Numbered from the stretch's first letter, positions 19,733 through 30,839 are shown. The stretch is 64,000 bases of DNA from Octadecabacter arcticus 238 (GCF_000155735.2 NC_020908.1:1245001-1309000); one strand, 5' to 3'. A program made the numbers and translations. The notes: generated from the letters alone by a model not told the origin.

Positions 19733-20910
19733 ATTGACCTGACGATTTTGGGCCTGCGATTCACTTCGTCGCATGGCCAAAGGCGGTTCAGTCTGTATTT
19801 TGAGTTTATGAGCAAGCAATACAAAACAGTCTCCTTATCCGACGAGCAGCGCATAGCACTTGAAGCGCTTTGCCGCCGCCGCAAAGTTGACGCCCTTGTT
19901 TGGAAACGGGCGCGCGCGTTTCTTCTTTTGGACGCAGGAGAAGACGCCGGAACGGTTTGCCGGATTTTGGATATTGGCCCGACAGTTTTGACGGAGTGGC
20001 GATTTGCCTTTGCCGGTGCGGGACTATCGTTTTTCGGTCTGAAGGACTACAGCCAGCGTCAGGGTCATTTGTCCGTCGTGCAAGAGCAGGTGGTGAGAGC
20101 CCATTTCACCGCGCAGCCTGCCCGCAATGCCGATGAGGTCTGTGCCTATGTTCTAGCCGAGTGCGACCAAAACTACAGCACGTCGGGAGCCGCCAAGCTG
20201 ATGCGCCGCCTGGGGTTCGCGTATAAGAAACCACAATTGCTGCCTGCACAGGCCGATGAAGCCAAGCAGGCTGCGTTTATTGCCAAATATGAGGCCCTGA
20301 TGAACGGGTTGGCCGCAGATGAGATGGTTGTCTTTTCGGACGCTGTCCACCCCGAACACCAGAGCCGCCCCGCCCATGGTTGGTTCCCCAAGGGACAAAA
20401 GACGGCCCTGAAGGCGACATCAGGGCGCAAGCGGCTCAACATTCAGGGCGCGCTTGACCTTGAGACTTTCCAGTTCACCTTTGTGGAAGGCGAGAAGATC
20501 AATGCCCAGACAACCCGACAGATGCTGGAAAAGTTGGAACGCAACAACCAAACCAAGACGGCCATCCACGTCTTTGTCGACAATGCCCGCTATCATCATG
20601 CCAAGATACTACAGCCATGGCTGGACAGCCCAGAACGTCGGGTGAAGTTGCATTTCTTGCCAGCATATGCCCCGCACCTCAACCCGATCGAGCGTCTTTG
20701 GGGTGTTATGCACAAATGGGTCACCCACAATCGGCACTATGCAACGTTCAACCAATTCACAGAGGCCATTTTCGACTTCTTCCGCAAGACCCTGCCAGAA
20801 AAATGGCCAGAGTTCCGCGACACCGTCACCGACAACTTCCGCGTCATATCGCTCAAGGAATACAAAGTGATTTGAGGGGAAAACCTCAGGTCAATTCAGG
20901 CGCGGGAGTA
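19718..20910 (+). mobile_element. IS630-family element, copy 2 (intact)
   Basis: It is 1193 bp with inverted ends TACTCCTGCGCCTG / CGCGGGAGTA, flanked by TA at 19716-19717 and 20911-20912. It sits near the 3' end of the IS200 tnpA gene and is nearly identical to copy 1 apart from that copy's 94-bp expansion and a few base changes. Confidence 0.94.
19808..20875 (+). CDS. IS630-family transposase
   Basis: This is an intact 355-residue transposase. ATG 19808 (MSKQYKTVSLSDEQR) is preferred to 19748, whose extra 20 residues lie in the terminal repeat region. The N-terminal HTH is at residues about 15-110 with GDxAxxLDIGPTVLTEWR-like spacing. The DDE_3 domain follows with VVFSDAVHPEHQ (about 185), HVFVDNARYHH (about 255) and HLNPIERLWGVM (about 295) supplying D, D and E. 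This copy is probably functional and could mobilise copy 1. Confidence 0.93.
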   Translation: MSKQYKTVSLSDEQRIALEALCRRRKVDALVWKRARAFLLLDAGEDAGTVCRILDIGPTVLTEWRFAFAGAGLSFFGLKDYSQRQGHLSVVQEQVVRAHFTAQPARNADEVCAYVLAECDQNYSTSGAAKLMRRLGFAYKKPQLLPAQADEAKQAAFIAKYEALMNGLAADEMVVFSDAVHPEHQSRPAHGWFPKGQKTALKATSGRKRLNIQGALDLETFQFTFVEGEKINAQTTRQMLEKLERNNQTKTAIHVFVDNARYHHAKILQPWLDSPERRVKLHFLPAYAPHLNPIERLWGVMHKWVTHNRHYATFNQFTEAIFDFFRKTLPEKWPEFRDTVTDNFRVISLKEYKVI

Positions 20911-22263
20911 TACATTCAAAAAGGGAACCTACCGGCGTCAGCCGGTAGTCGTTCAGTTGCAATCTCCGGCATGCATATGGGCATTTTGGCCGCATTCATA
21001 TTTGCGACGCTGCGCTATGGGTTCGCGCTGTGGCCTACGGCCGCGCTGTATTGGCCGACCAAGAAAATAGCCGCCATTGGCGCATTGATCGTGGCGGCGG
21101 GCTATTTGGCCCTGTCGGGTGGCAATGTATCGACGGAACGCGCGTTTGTTATGGTCGCGGTGATGTTGGTGGCGGTATTGTTTGATCGCCGTGCCCTGAC
21201 GTTGCGCGCCGTCGCGATTGCAGCGCTAATCGTGCTGACATTGCGGCCAGAAGCGCTGTTTGGCCCTGGATTTCAAATGTCGTTTGCGGCAACGACAGCC
21301 CTAGTCGCGGTGTTTGGTGTGATGCGCCAAATGGACTTGCCGCGCATGCCGCGATGGGCGAAATCCGTCGGCGCTGTAATTATTTCGTCCCTTGTGGCAG
21401 GGTTGGCAACAGCCCCCTTCGCGGCGTTCCATTTCAACCAGATCGCGCAGCTTGGGCTGATTGCGAACCTGATGTCGGTGCCTTTGATGGGGACGCTGGT
21501 GATGCCTGCGGCAGTGTTGGCCGCGGTCCTCGCGCCCTTGGGAATGGAGATGGTCGGGCTGTGGGCGATGGATTTGGGCCTGCGTTGGATTTTGGGCGTG
21601 GCACATTTTGTCGCCGATCAGGACGGTGCCTTGCGCCATGTTGTGACACCGGGACCAGAGATTTTGGCCCTGATCTCATTGGGTGGGATCTTCGTGGTGC
21701 AATGGCGCGGGTCGATCCGTTGGGCAGGTGTCGCGCCGGTGATTTTGGCGTTTGCGCTATGGCATCTGGCGCAACGTCCGGCGCTGTTGATCGCCGAGTC
21801 GGGGTCGTTGATCGGCGTGATGACCGAAACTGGTCGGGTTGTGTCCAAAGAAAGCGTTGAAGCATTTGCCGCAGAAAGTTGGTTGGAAAACGACGGCGCA
21901 CCGGTTGCGCAATGGGTGGCCTATGAGCGGGACGGATTTTTGGAACAGGGCCGCACGGTGTCCGTGACAGTAGCAGGCACGCGGGTATTGAACCTGCGCG
22001 GAGCCACCGCGCTGGCGGCGATTGAGGGCTGCGGTGGGGCTGATATCGTGATTACCAACCAAGAAATGCGGGCCTTGGCGGGCTGTGAGGTGTACGACAT
22101 CGTGCGCTTGCGCCAAACGGGTGCGCTGGCGGGATGGATCGAGACGGGCAAACTGCGGCTGATTTCCGTGCGCGATCACACAGGGGATCGGATCTGGAAC
22201 ACCGCGTCCGTGCGCAGGCGCGAGCGGCCGTTGATGACCCTGCTCGCGCAAGCGTTGAACTGA

Positions 22264-22965
22264 TTAGTAGGTGCGGATGAGGCCCACCAAACGGCCCTGA
22301 ACCTTGACCTGATCATCGCGATACAGGCGGGTTTCGTAAGCTGGGTTCGCCGCCTCAAGTGCTATGGCACTGCCGTTGCGCCGATAACGTTTCAGCGTCG
22401 CTTCGGCGTCTTCCACCAAGGCCACAACGATGTCGCCGTTGTCCGCTGTCGATGTCTCCCGGATCACCACGACATCGCCGTCATTGATGCCCGCGTCGAT
22501 CATCGAATCGCCTTTGACTTCAAGGGCGTAGTGTTCCCCTTTGCCAACCATAGAGGCCGGCACAGAAACGTTATGGCTGATTTCGGAAATCGCCGCGATC
22601 GGCACACCTGCAGCAATGCGGCCCATCACGGGCAATTCAATCGCGCCACCAGTTTCAAGCGGTTGTGCGCCGTGCGGGCGGCTGTCGGGACGATCGCCAT
22701 CAATCACGCGCGGGGTGAATCCGGACGCGGCATCAAGCTTGTTTTGCAACGCCTCGGGCAGTTTCACAATTTCAAGGGCGCGGGCACGGTGCGCGAGGCG
22801 GCGGATAAAACCGCGTTCCTCAAGCGCTGTAATCAGGCGGTGGATGCCAGATTTAGACCGTAAATCAAGGGCTTCTTTCATTTCATCAAAGCTCGGCGGG
22901 ACACCATCGCGGGCCACGCGTTTCTGAATGAATTCTAACAGATCAAGTTGCTTCTTTGTGAGCAT
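22264..22965 (-). CDS. lexA: LexA repressor
   Basis: The 233-residue SOS repressor has a winged HTH at residues 1-65 ([16 protein letters not shown]), the Ala-Gly self-cleavage bond in [11 protein letters not shown] (about 128), the catalytic Ser in [14 protein letters not shown] (about 160) and the catalytic Lys in EATLKRYRR (about 197). ATG 22965 with AGGGAGA upstream is preferred to the GTG at 22971. A perfect LexA box lies 35 nt upstream, so it is autoregulated. It converges directly on comEC. Confidence 0.96.
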   Translation of the reverse strand: MLTKKQLDLLEFIQKRVARDGVPPSFDEMKEALDLRSKSGIHRLITALEERGFIRRLAHRARALEIVKLPEALQNKLDAASGFTPRVIDGDRPDSRPHGAQPLETGGAIELPVMGRIAAGVPIAAISEISHNVSVPASMVGKGEHYALEVKGDSMIDAGINDGDVVVIRETSTADNGDIVVALVEDAEATLKRYRRNGSAIALEAANPAYETRLYRDDQVKVQGRLVGLIRTY

Positions 22966-22999
22966 ATGCACTCTCCCTCAACACCAATTGATTTGTGAT

Positions 23000-23014
23000 G
23001 TTCTATCCTTGTTC
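23000..23014 (-). promoter_or_regulatory. LexA box (alphaproteobacterial SOS operator)
   Basis: GTTC-TATCCTT-GTTC fits the consensus GTTC-N7-GTTC exactly. It lies between moeA and lexA, 35 bp before the lexA start, where it would mediate autorepression. Confidence 0.9.
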
Positions 23015-23038
23015 CCGTTTTGTGTCAATATGTTCTAT

Positions 23039-24229
23039 CTAGATCGGGTAGATGGTGACCGGATCGCCTGACGCTTTTGCGGTATCATCGATCGGGCGCA
23101 GCAGCAGGCAATTGGCTAGCGACAAGACGGTCAGCATGGAACTGTCCTGCTTGTCGAACGCGGAGACGATGCGGGCGTTTTTACCTTCGCTGAAGTGCGC
23201 ACGCATGTAATGCGCACGTGGGCCACCTGTGGGCAAGGGCGCATCAAGTCGGGCGGACACACCGCGTGGCAAAACGTCAGATTGGCCAAGTGCGCGGCGC
23301 ACCATCGGCAACAAGAACAGGTGGCCACAGACCACCGCAGAAACCGGGTTTCCAGGTAACCCGAGAAAGGCCGTTGAGCCCAAAGCGCCTGCCATCAGCG
23401 GCTTACCCGGACGCATGGCAATTTTATGAAAGCTGCGGGTCACACCGAAACGGTCCAACGCAGGTGCCACGAGGTCATGATCCCCCACCGACGCGCCACC
23501 GATGGTGACGATGATGTCCGCACCCCAATCACTGGCCTGTTGCAGGATGTCATCAAGGGCGTCTGGCGTGTCTGGCGCGATGGGCAGGACGTTGGGGATT
23601 GCGCCAGCGTCAATCAGCATGGCCTGAAGCGCAAAAATGTTGGACGCTATGATTTGATCGGGCGCAGGATCGCCCCCCGGCATCAACAATTCATCGCCGG
23701 TAGATATTAGGGCGACCTTCGGGCGGTGGGTGACGCGCACCGATCCGTGGTTCATCGCCGCGATCAGGGCGAGGTCGGAGGCCGTCAATTTTCTAGGTGC
23801 ATTAAGCGTGAAGGTTTCTTTAAAATCAAGGCCTTGCGGTCGAATATTAATGTTACCTATCGCGTCGGGGCCAAGAGTAATCGTCTCACCTGTGCGGGTC
23901 ACATTTTCCTGAATAACGACTTGGTCCGCGCCGTTTGGCACCGGCGCTCCTGTAAAAATGCGGACAGCTTGATCAGCGTTGACAGTGCCGTCCCAACCGT
24001 GTCCCGCCGCGGATTCTGCGATGACCGTGAGGGTGGCACCAATCTTTGCGTCGTGGCTGCGTATCGCATATCCATCCATCGCCGACGCGGAAAACGGTGG
24101 CTGGTCACGTTTGGCCCGTAGCGGTTCTGCCAAAGTGCGACCATGGGCATCGGCGAGCGCGATCGTTTCGACAGGTCCGGTTTGGACCAGCGCAAGGCAC
24201 AACGCCTGCGCTTGTTCAACGGTGATCAT
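23039..24229 (-). CDS. moeA: Molybdopterin molybdenumtransferase MoeA
   Basis: The 396-residue protein has the MoeA domain order: [11 protein letters not shown] near residue 45, [15 protein letters not shown] near 90, the MPT-binding domain with STGDELL and GGASVGDHD near 185-255, and [11 protein letters not shown] near 300. It inserts molybdate into adenylylated molybdopterin. The ATG overlaps the moaC stop by 4 nt, so the two are translationally coupled. Confidence 0.95.
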   Translation of the reverse strand: MITVEQAQALCLALVQTGPVETIALADAHGRTLAEPLRAKRDQPPFSASAMDGYAIRSHDAKIGATLTVIAESAAGHGWDGTVNADQAVRIFTGAPVPNGADQVVIQENVTRTGETITLGPDAIGNINIRPQGLDFKETFTLNAPRKLTASDLALIAAMNHGSVRVTHRPKVALISTGDELLMPGGDPAPDQIIASNIFALQAMLIDAGAIPNVLPIAPDTPDALDDILQQASDWGADIIVTIGGASVGDHDLVAPALDRFGVTRSFHKIAMRPGKPLMAGALGSTAFLGLPGNPVSAVVCGHLFLLPMVRRALGQSDVLPRGVSARLDAPLPTGGPRAHYMRAHFSEGKNARIVSAFDKQDSSMLTVLSLANCLLLRPIDDTAKASGDPVTIYPI

Positions 24230-24714
24230 CCTTCAAATCGGCCGGATTTACCGCCGTCTTTCAAGGTCACATGCAGCCCGCCAATTTCCATGTCTTTCTG
24301 CACCGCCTTGAGCATGTCGTAGACCGTGAGGGCCGCGATTGAGGCCGCGGTTAGGGCTTCCATTTCGACGCCAGTTTGCCCGGTGGTTTTAACCGTCGCT
24401 TCGATCCGCACACCGGGCAGCGTGGGGTCCGGCGTCAGATCGACCGCGACCTTTGTGATCGCCAATGGGTGACACAGCGGGATGAGGTCTGATGTCTTTT
24501 TTGCGCCCTGAATACCTGCGATGCGGGCGATATCAAGGACATCACCCTTTTTGGCGGTGCCTGCGGTGACATGGGCCAGCGTTTCAGGTGACATCTTGAT
24601 CCACGCGGCGGCCGTTGCGATGCGCGACGTGATGTCCTTGGTGGACACATCAACCATGTGCGCCTGTCCCTGCGCATCGAAATGGCTTAGCGTGTCTGGC
24701 GTCTTTTGGGGCAT
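24226..24714 (-). CDS. moaC: Cyclic pyranopterin monophosphate synthase MoaC
   Basis: At 162 residues the length is typical. Conserved segments are [38 protein letters not shown] (active-site Lys and His) and [12 protein letters not shown]. It rearranges the MoaA product to cPMP in molybdenum cofactor synthesis. It begins right after the trpC stop and overlaps moeA, forming a trpC-moaC-moeA operon. Confidence 0.96.
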   Translation of the reverse strand: MPQKTPDTLSHFDAQGQAHMVDVSTKDITSRIATAAAWIKMSPETLAHVTAGTAKKGDVLDIARIAGIQGAKKTSDLIPLCHPLAITKVAVDLTPDPTLPGVRIEATVKTTGQTGVEMEALTAASIAALTVYDMLKAVQKDMEIGGLHVTLKDGGKSGRFEG

Positions 24715-25521
24715 CTACATACCGCCCATAATGTTGGGGCTGGCCAGCAGCCGGCGGGTGGCGGCGGCCACATCGTCTTGGCGCATCAGGCTTTCCCCGA
24801 TCAGAAAACTGCGCGCGCCATATCGTGCCATATCCGCGAGGTCTTGGGCTGTGTTCAGCCCACTTTCGCACACGATTGTCCGATCCGCAGGAACAAGACG
24901 CGACAGGGTGCGTGTGGTGTCCAAAGTGGTCTCAAACGTGTTGAGGTTGCGATTGTTGATGCCCATCAGCGGCGATTTGAGAGCGCTTGCGCGTTCCAAT
25001 TCTGCCGCGTTATGGACTTCAAGCAGGACATCCATGTCCCACTCAAGTGCTGCGGCTTCTAGTTCAGCCGCTTGCGCGTCGCTGACCGTGGCGAGGATGA
25101 TCAGGATCGCGTCGGCCCCAAGGGCGCGCGCTTCGGTGACTTGATAGGTGTCATACATGAAATCTTTGCGCAACGCGGGAAGTTCGACGGCGTCGCGTGC
25201 GGAGGTCAGGAACTCGTCCGCACCTTGGAAGGATGGACCATCTGTCAGCACGCTTAAACAAGTGGCACCGCCAAGGGCGTAGGCTGCGGCCAGTTCGGGT
25301 GGGTTGAAATCTGCGCGGATCAAACCCTTGGAGGGGCTGGCCTTCTTGATCTCGGCTATTAGGCCAAAGCCTTGGCGACTGGCTTCGATCAGGCGATCTG
25401 CAAAGCCGCGCGTCGGCGAGGCGGCACGGGCGGCGGTTTCGAGTTCGGCCAGTGGGCGCGCCTGTTTACAAGCGGCGATATGGTCGAGTTTGTAAGCTTT
25501 TATTTTGTCTAAGATATCCAT
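24715..25521 (-). CDS. trpC: Indole-3-glycerol phosphate synthase
   Basis: This 268-residue (beta/alpha)8 barrel has [13 protein letters not shown] (substrate-binding Lys, about residue 55), [19 protein letters not shown] (catalytic Lys), IGINNRNL-type [12 protein letters not shown] and [11 protein letters not shown]. It converts CdRP to indole-glycerol phosphate in tryptophan synthesis. In relatives trpD and trpG lie just upstream in the same operon. Here that side is IS debris, so this trpC is separated from them and must have a new promoter. Confidence 0.96.
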   Translation of the reverse strand: MDILDKIKAYKLDHIAACKQARPLAELETAARAASPTRGFADRLIEASRQGFGLIAEIKKASPSKGLIRADFNPPELAAAYALGGATCLSVLTDGPSFQGADEFLTSARDAVELPALRKDFMYDTYQVTEARALGADAILIILATVSDAQAAELEAAALEWDMDVLLEVHNAAELERASALKSPLMGINNRNLNTFETTLDTTRTLSRLVPADRTIVCESGLNTAQDLADMARYGARSFLIGESLMRQDDVAAATRRLLASPNIMGGM

Positions 25522-26142
25522 GGCGTAGTGTTAGCGCTGCTGGCTACCGTGTGCAATTGCGCGTGCCGCGGATGGGTGCAAAAAGTAAAAAATTTGCGGT
25601 GATTCGTACGGCGGGTCTCGATGTGGGAACCGATAGGTGGCGCCGTTTGGCGGATTTGGAGGGGGCCTGCCCCTACTGTATGTCGTCAGGTTTATGGGTC
25701 CAAAGGCGGCTTAAACTAAAAGAGAGTTCGGCTCATCTGGTTGGTTTCATTATGCGGCGCGTTGCCTATGATGCAAGCGTCGTGCTTCGGGCGTCTTTCG
25801 TTTGATCCTTTCGCGCTGTTGCAGAATGGCTTTGTCACGTCCGAAGTAGCCGTCAGATGGCGTGAAGTTGTTCAGGCTCTCGTGGAAGCGCCGATGGTTG
25901 TAGTGATCGACGAAGGCTTCGATCTGCGCTTCGAGATCACCTGGCAGAAAGTAGTTTTCGAGCAAGATGCGGTTCTTCAAAGTTTGATGCCAACGTTCGA
26001 TCTTGCCTGGGGTTTGAAGGTGGTAGGGCGCGCCGCGAGAATGCTTCATTCTCTTATCTTGCAGCCATTCCGCCAAGTCGCCTGAGACATAGCTGGATCT
26101 GTTGTCGCTGAGCAAACGCGGCTTGTGAACAATGTGGTCTCC

Positions 26143-27308
26143 CATACTACACGACAGTAGGGTGTTTGAGGGTGCCAGAAGGTGATTTAGGAGCGGACTC
26201 TTATCGCTAAAAAAGGTTCCACTGATGATCACGAAAGCCCTGACGACCCTCAAGAAGAGGTTATCCCCCCATTTAGAGTTGAGCAACAGTCGCCTTGAAA
26301 CGATGTGCCTCTTGATCATGGGAATGGTGAATGCCCGGACGGTAAATTTGAGCCATCTGGCCTGTGAGTTTCCTACCGATAGCAAGGTTGAAAGCACCTA
26401 CCGTCGCCTACAACGCTTTTTTCCAGCATGTTGATCTTGGCTCGGATTGGGCGGCCCCCTTGCTTGTTAAAATGATTGGTTCTGGCCCCACCTGGCATTT
26501 ATGCTTGGACCGAACAAATTGGAAAATTGGCTAACGCCATGTCAACTTCTTGGTCTTAGCCATTGTCACACGCCGCCACCGTATTCCGTTGATGTGGAGC
26601 GTTTTGGGGCGTGCAGGGAACAGCGATACTGCTCAGCGCATTGCCTTGATGAAACGTTATCTGTCGGTGTTTGAGGTCTCCACCATCAAGTTCTTGTTAG
26701 CGGACCGGGAATTCATTGGAGCACAATGGTTGGATTTTCTTCATAAAAACAACGTCCCATTTGTCATCCGTATCAAAGCAAACCAACTTGTGACCACACA
26801 GGACGGGAAAACGCAAAATCTAAGCACCTTGTTGCGCACCTGTCGCGGTAAGCGCAACTTTGATGCCCGATTTGGAGGCAACAATTTGGGGGAGGCCACG
26901 TGGTTTAGCTTTGCTGCAAAGCGCATCAAGGGGGTGAGCTTTTGATCGTCGTCTCTAACCGGCCCGCACATCGGGCCCTCGCCACCTACAAGAAAAGATG
27001 GGCCATTGAGAGCCTCTTTGGCGACACAAAGACACGCGGCTTCAATCTTGAAGACACACGACTAACCATCTCCCAAAAACTTGAGCTTCTTTTAGGTCTC
27101 GTTGCGCTCGCGGTTGCATGGGCATCTAAAACCGCCACAAAGCTTATTGGAGGCGGGGAAATGAAGCGGAAAAAACACGGATATTTTGCAAAGTCATTCT
27201 TTCGAATTGGCTTCGATCAGCTCCGTAAACTGCTCAGGTCAGACCCAAACGCCGCTGTCTCACCGTGGATACTAATTCCACCCATAATCACAAGAGTCGT
27301 GTAGTATG
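26143..27308 (+). mobile_element. IS4-family element, copy B
   Basis: It is 1166 bp with the same CATACTACACGA ends as copy A, flanked by a 9-bp duplication GTGGTCTCC (26134-26142 and 27309-27317). It is inserted in the IS3 remnant. Confidence 0.95.
26225..27304 (+). pseudogene. IS4-family transposase, copy B, three lesions
   Basis: Compared base by base with copy A there are three inactivating changes: an extra T in a T-run near 26420 (six instead of five) that shifts the frame after RRLQRFF, CAA to TAA in the GQRHVNF codon near 26533, and loss of one G in a G-run near 26931 that ends the frame after IKG. The rest, from MITKALTTL to ITRVV, is nearly the same as copy A, so decay is recent. 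Confidence 0.93.
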
Positions 27309-27569
27309 GTGGTCTCCTTCAGCGCCAGCTTCACAACTTTGCGCCGCACCTCATCAGGAATGCGGTTCCAAACGTGTTTTGGTTTGGGAGATTGATCCTG
27401 CAACCCAGCCTCACCGCGTTGAAGGTATCGGTCGTACCAGCGATAGAATGTGGTGCGAGGAATACCCAGCTTGGCTAACGTCAGACGTGCCGATAGATGC
27501 GATCCTTACCACAAGCCGGATGATCTCCAGCGTCTCAGATGCCGGGTACCTCATTCGTGGTCGCCCCAT

Positions 27570-27612
27570 CCATTGCCCGGCAGGCGATTTCAAAGCAATC
27601 TGCCGAGAGGGG
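27570..27612 (-). repeat. Small palindromic element, copy 1
   Basis: On the minus strand it reads CTCTC, then an imperfect inverted repeat GGCAGATT..AAATCGCC, then TGCCGGGCAA. It lies between the orfA and orfB parts of the IS3 remnant, where related elements encode the end of OrfA. It shares the tail and layout with the copies at 28102, 28198, 31103 and 40428. Confidence 0.55.
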
Positions 27613-28101
27613 CCTATCATGCTTTTTTTGAGCAAACGGAGTTCAAGCGTTTGTTCCGCCACGACCTCCTTCAGGTCACGGGCCTCTTGGCGCAGGTCTT
27701 TGACTTCGTCAGTCGTGGCAGCACGGGCGGTGTCTCCAGCCAGTCGGCGCTTCCCAGCTCCATGAAGTCCTTCGACCATTTGTAATAGATGCCTTGGGAA
27801 AGGCCCTCACGACGGCACAGTTCGGCAATACTGTCTTCACCTCGCAGACCGTCCAAGACGATCCTGATCTTCTCTTCCGACGAATAATGCTTGCGGGTAG
27901 CCCGTTTGATATCTTTGACGAGCTTCTCGCCAGGGCTTTTGCGTATTCCAGTTGTCTGTCTCATGTTCCACTCCTCAGTGGTTACGATGAGCCAACAACT
28001 CTCTCCTATCAAATATGGCTATTGGGACCCATAAGCGCTGACGTCAGACAGTTCCAAACGTGTATCAGCTACGGCTGTCAAAGCATGGGTTCAAGGTCTC
28101 G

Positions 28102-28140
28102 CCCTCTCATGCATGTAAACAAACCACTGCCGGGCAGCGG
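28102..28140 (+). repeat. Small palindromic element, copy 2 (in-frame insert)
   Basis: A 39-bp insert runs from CCCTCTCATGCATG to TGCCGGGCAGCGG between GTCTCG and ATGAGTGGG of a transposase fragment, adding exactly 13 codons. Its left arm resembles copy 5 and its right arm (AAACAAACCAC) matches copy 4, so its stem is poorly paired. Confidence 0.75.
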
Positions 28141-28197
28141 ATGAGTGGGAAAGGTAATTGCTATGACAATTCGATGGTTGAGACGTTCTTCAAATCC

Positions 28198-28239
28198 ACT
28201 CTTATCGGTGAATATGAATATTCACCTGCCGGGCAAGGC
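28198..28239 (+). repeat. Small palindromic element, copy 3 (in-frame insert)
   Basis: A stem GGTGAATAT-GA-ATATTCACC (28207-28226) is followed at once by TGCCGGGCA (28227-28235). The insert is about 39 bp and keeps the transposase fragment in frame. Exact ends cannot be fixed because the native codon at the junction is unknown. Confidence 0.7.
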
Positions 28240-28431
28240 AAGGCAGAGTTGATCTGGCGCAACCGTTGGGACACACGCCGTCAGGCAGAAGGCGCGATCT
28301 TCCAGTATATCAGTGGGTTCTATAACCCGCGCCGCCGCCACTCATCACTAGGCGGCAAAAGCACCTTGGCATTCGAAAGAAAGGCCGCATAAATGAGTTC
28401 AGAGACCGGAACGTAAACGCGACAAGACCAC

Positions 28432-28476
28432 TTATCAAATTACCCTATTTGGACCCATAGGCGCTGATGTCTAACA
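28432..28476 (+). mobile_element. Solo right end of an IS3-family element
   Basis: TTATCAAAT..ATTTGGACCCATAGGCGCTGATGTCTAACA parallels the right end of the IS3 remnant (28006-28050) at most positions. It marks another, mostly lost, element of the same group. Confidence 0.6.
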
Positions 28477-28721
28477 GGCAGCATATGCTGATGACAACAC
28501 AACGCCTTCACGCCGCGAAATTTTTTAGCCGCTGATCGCGACCCAGCACAGTGCCAAAGTTGTACACGCCATTAAGCTCAGGGTGGCGATAGCGGAGATG
28601 AAGGTAAAGTAAGACTGTCAGATTGGACATTGGGGCGCGCAATTTTCTAATAAGTCGCCAAGAAGAAATAAAATTCGGCGACCCATTGTAACCGCATTTC
28701 GATGTACCCAATTCTCATACA
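28477..28721. other. 245 bp with no recognised gene upstream of groES
   Basis: A 67-codon minus-strand frame (28508-28711) has no features I recognise. The segment presumably holds the groES promoter near its right end. Confidence 0.4.
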
Positions 28722-28748
28722 TCGGCACTCAGGTGTGGCGAGTGCCAA
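28722..28748 (+). promoter_or_regulatory. CIRCE element (HrcA operator)
   Basis: TCGGCACTC-N9-GAGTGCCAA closely follows the CIRCE consensus TTAGCACTC-N9-GAGTGCTAA, with compensating changes that keep the arms paired. It lies 53 bp before the groES start, so HrcA repression of this groESL operon is expected. Confidence 0.9.
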
Positions 28749-28801
28749 TTAGTCTCTAAGTATGCCACCCATTCCCGGAAATCTTCAGAAGGAACATTTC
28801 C

Positions 28802-29089
28802 ATGTCGTTTACCCCCCTACATGACCGTGTCTTGGTTCGCCGCATCGACGGTGACGAAAAGACTGCAGGCGGCCTTATCATCCCCGACAACGCAAAAGAA
28901 AAACCTCAAGAAGGTGAAGTTATTTCCGTCGGTGCTGGCGCAAAAGACGACGCAGGCGCACGCATCGCTATGGACGTCAAAGCTGGCGATAAAATTCTGT
29001 TCGGAAAGTGGTCCGGTACTGAAATTAAGATCGACGGCGAAGAACTGATGATTATGAAGGAGAGCGACATTCTTGGCATCATGGCCTGA
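28802..29089 (+). CDS. groES: Co-chaperonin GroES
   Basis: The 95-residue protein has the N-terminal [14 protein letters not shown], the mobile loop around [17 protein letters not shown], and the C-terminal [16 protein letters not shown]. The heptamer caps GroEL during protein folding. CIRCE control is seen upstream, and groEL follows after 44 nt. Roseobacters often have more than one groESL set. Whether this one is the housekeeping copy cannot be decided from the window, though its position inside an IS-rich zone suggests an additional copy. Confidence 0.97.
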   Translation: MSFTPLHDRVLVRRIDGDEKTAGGLIIPDNAKEKPQEGEVISVGAGAKDDAGARIAMDVKAGDKILFGKWSGTEIKIDGEELMIMKESDILGIMA

Positions 29090-29118
29090 ACCTCGCACCT
29101 ATTATCCCATATTTTTAG

Positions 29119-30768
<1,650 letters not shown>

Positions 30769-30839
30769 ACGACCGCCGTCACGGCCTGCAGATGGAAGTT
30801 TGCAGGCCAGACCCATGCGTCGCCGATAAAAGATAAGAG

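Larger units (their letters stand above)
19207..20956 (+). mobile_element. IS200/IS605-family element (tnpA only) in comEC, split by IS630 copy 2
   Basis: It lies directly 3' of TTAC (19203-19206) with no target duplication, as for single-strand IS200/IS605 insertion. Sub-terminal hairpins are present at both ends: ACCGGC-ttcca-GCCGGT near 19231-19247 and CTACCGGC-gtca-GCCGGTAG near 20928-20947. Without the IS630 and its TA copy it is about 555 bp. Removing it restores LAHLL-AISG in ComEC. Confidence 0.88.
15632..22263 (+). pseudogene. comEC: ComEC/Rec2 DNA-uptake channel, broken by two nested IS insertions
   Basis: There are three coding pieces: 15632-15972 (N-terminal helices), 18761-19206 (OB-like domain DUF4131 and start of the competence domain, ending SNLAHLL) and 20957-22263 (AISGMHMG, multiple helices and a C-terminal part that lacks a clear metallo-beta-lactamase domain). 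Taking out both insertions gives 698 codons with no stop, including DRSGSDAV and LAHLLAISGMHMG across the junctions. GTG 15632 follows GAGGGA and is preferred to TTG 15617. ComEC moves transforming single-stranded DNA across the inner membrane. Here the gene cannot make a whole protein. Its 3' end abuts the convergent lexA with no gap. Confidence 0.93.
25750..27964 (-). pseudogene. IS3-family orfA/orfB, frameshifted, internally deleted and IS4-interrupted
   Basis: orfA starts at 27964 (MRQTTGIRKSPGEKLVKD), shifts frame after FMELG, and continues as GKRRLAGDTARAATTDEVKD to LELRLLKKSMI. orfB begins near 27542 (MRYPASETLEIIRL), shifts frame, and runs on as TLAKLGIPRTTFYRWYDRYL toward the IS4 at 27317. 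Past the IS4 only the C-terminal third remains: HKPRLLSDNRSSYVSGDL, KIERWHQTLKNR and YNHRRFHESLNN, to 25750. The catalytic centre with the first Asp is deleted, so this is dead. Confidence 0.82.
25681..28050 (-). mobile_element. IS3-family remnant (split by IS4 copy B)
   Basis: The ends are imperfect inverted repeats: TGTCGTCAGGTTTATGGGTC at 25681 and, on the minus strand from 28050, TGTCTGACGTCAGCGCTTAT followed by GGGTCC. About 1.2 kb is IS3 sequence and 1166 bp is the IS4 insert. The orfB middle part is missing. Confidence 0.78.
28060..28392 (+). pseudogene. IS3-family orfB C-terminal fragment with two small in-frame inserts
   Basis: The frame encodes the end of an IS3 (IS51-like) OrfB: MSGKGNCYDNSMVETFFKS, AELIWRNRWDTRRQAEGAIF, and FYNPRRRHSSLGGKS to FERKAA. 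The catalytic Glu segment (METFF-type) is present, but the front of the gene is gone. Two extra peptides interrupt the known sequence: PSHACKQTTAGQR before MSGKGN, and about 13 residues around LIGEYEYSPAGQG before KAELIW. Each is encoded by one of the palindromic elements, and the frame stays open through both. Confidence 0.85.

Noticed and set aside
20617..22263. Long frame of 548 codons that joins IS630 sequence to the ComEC C-terminal part
   Set aside because: The N-terminal portion is an off-frame reading of the transposase gene and IS end. Only the part from about 20957 is ComEC.
24411..24440. Extra copy of the palindromic element in moaC (ACCGGGCAGCG)
   Set aside because: It lacks the flanking stem and the codons belong to the conserved MoaC protein.
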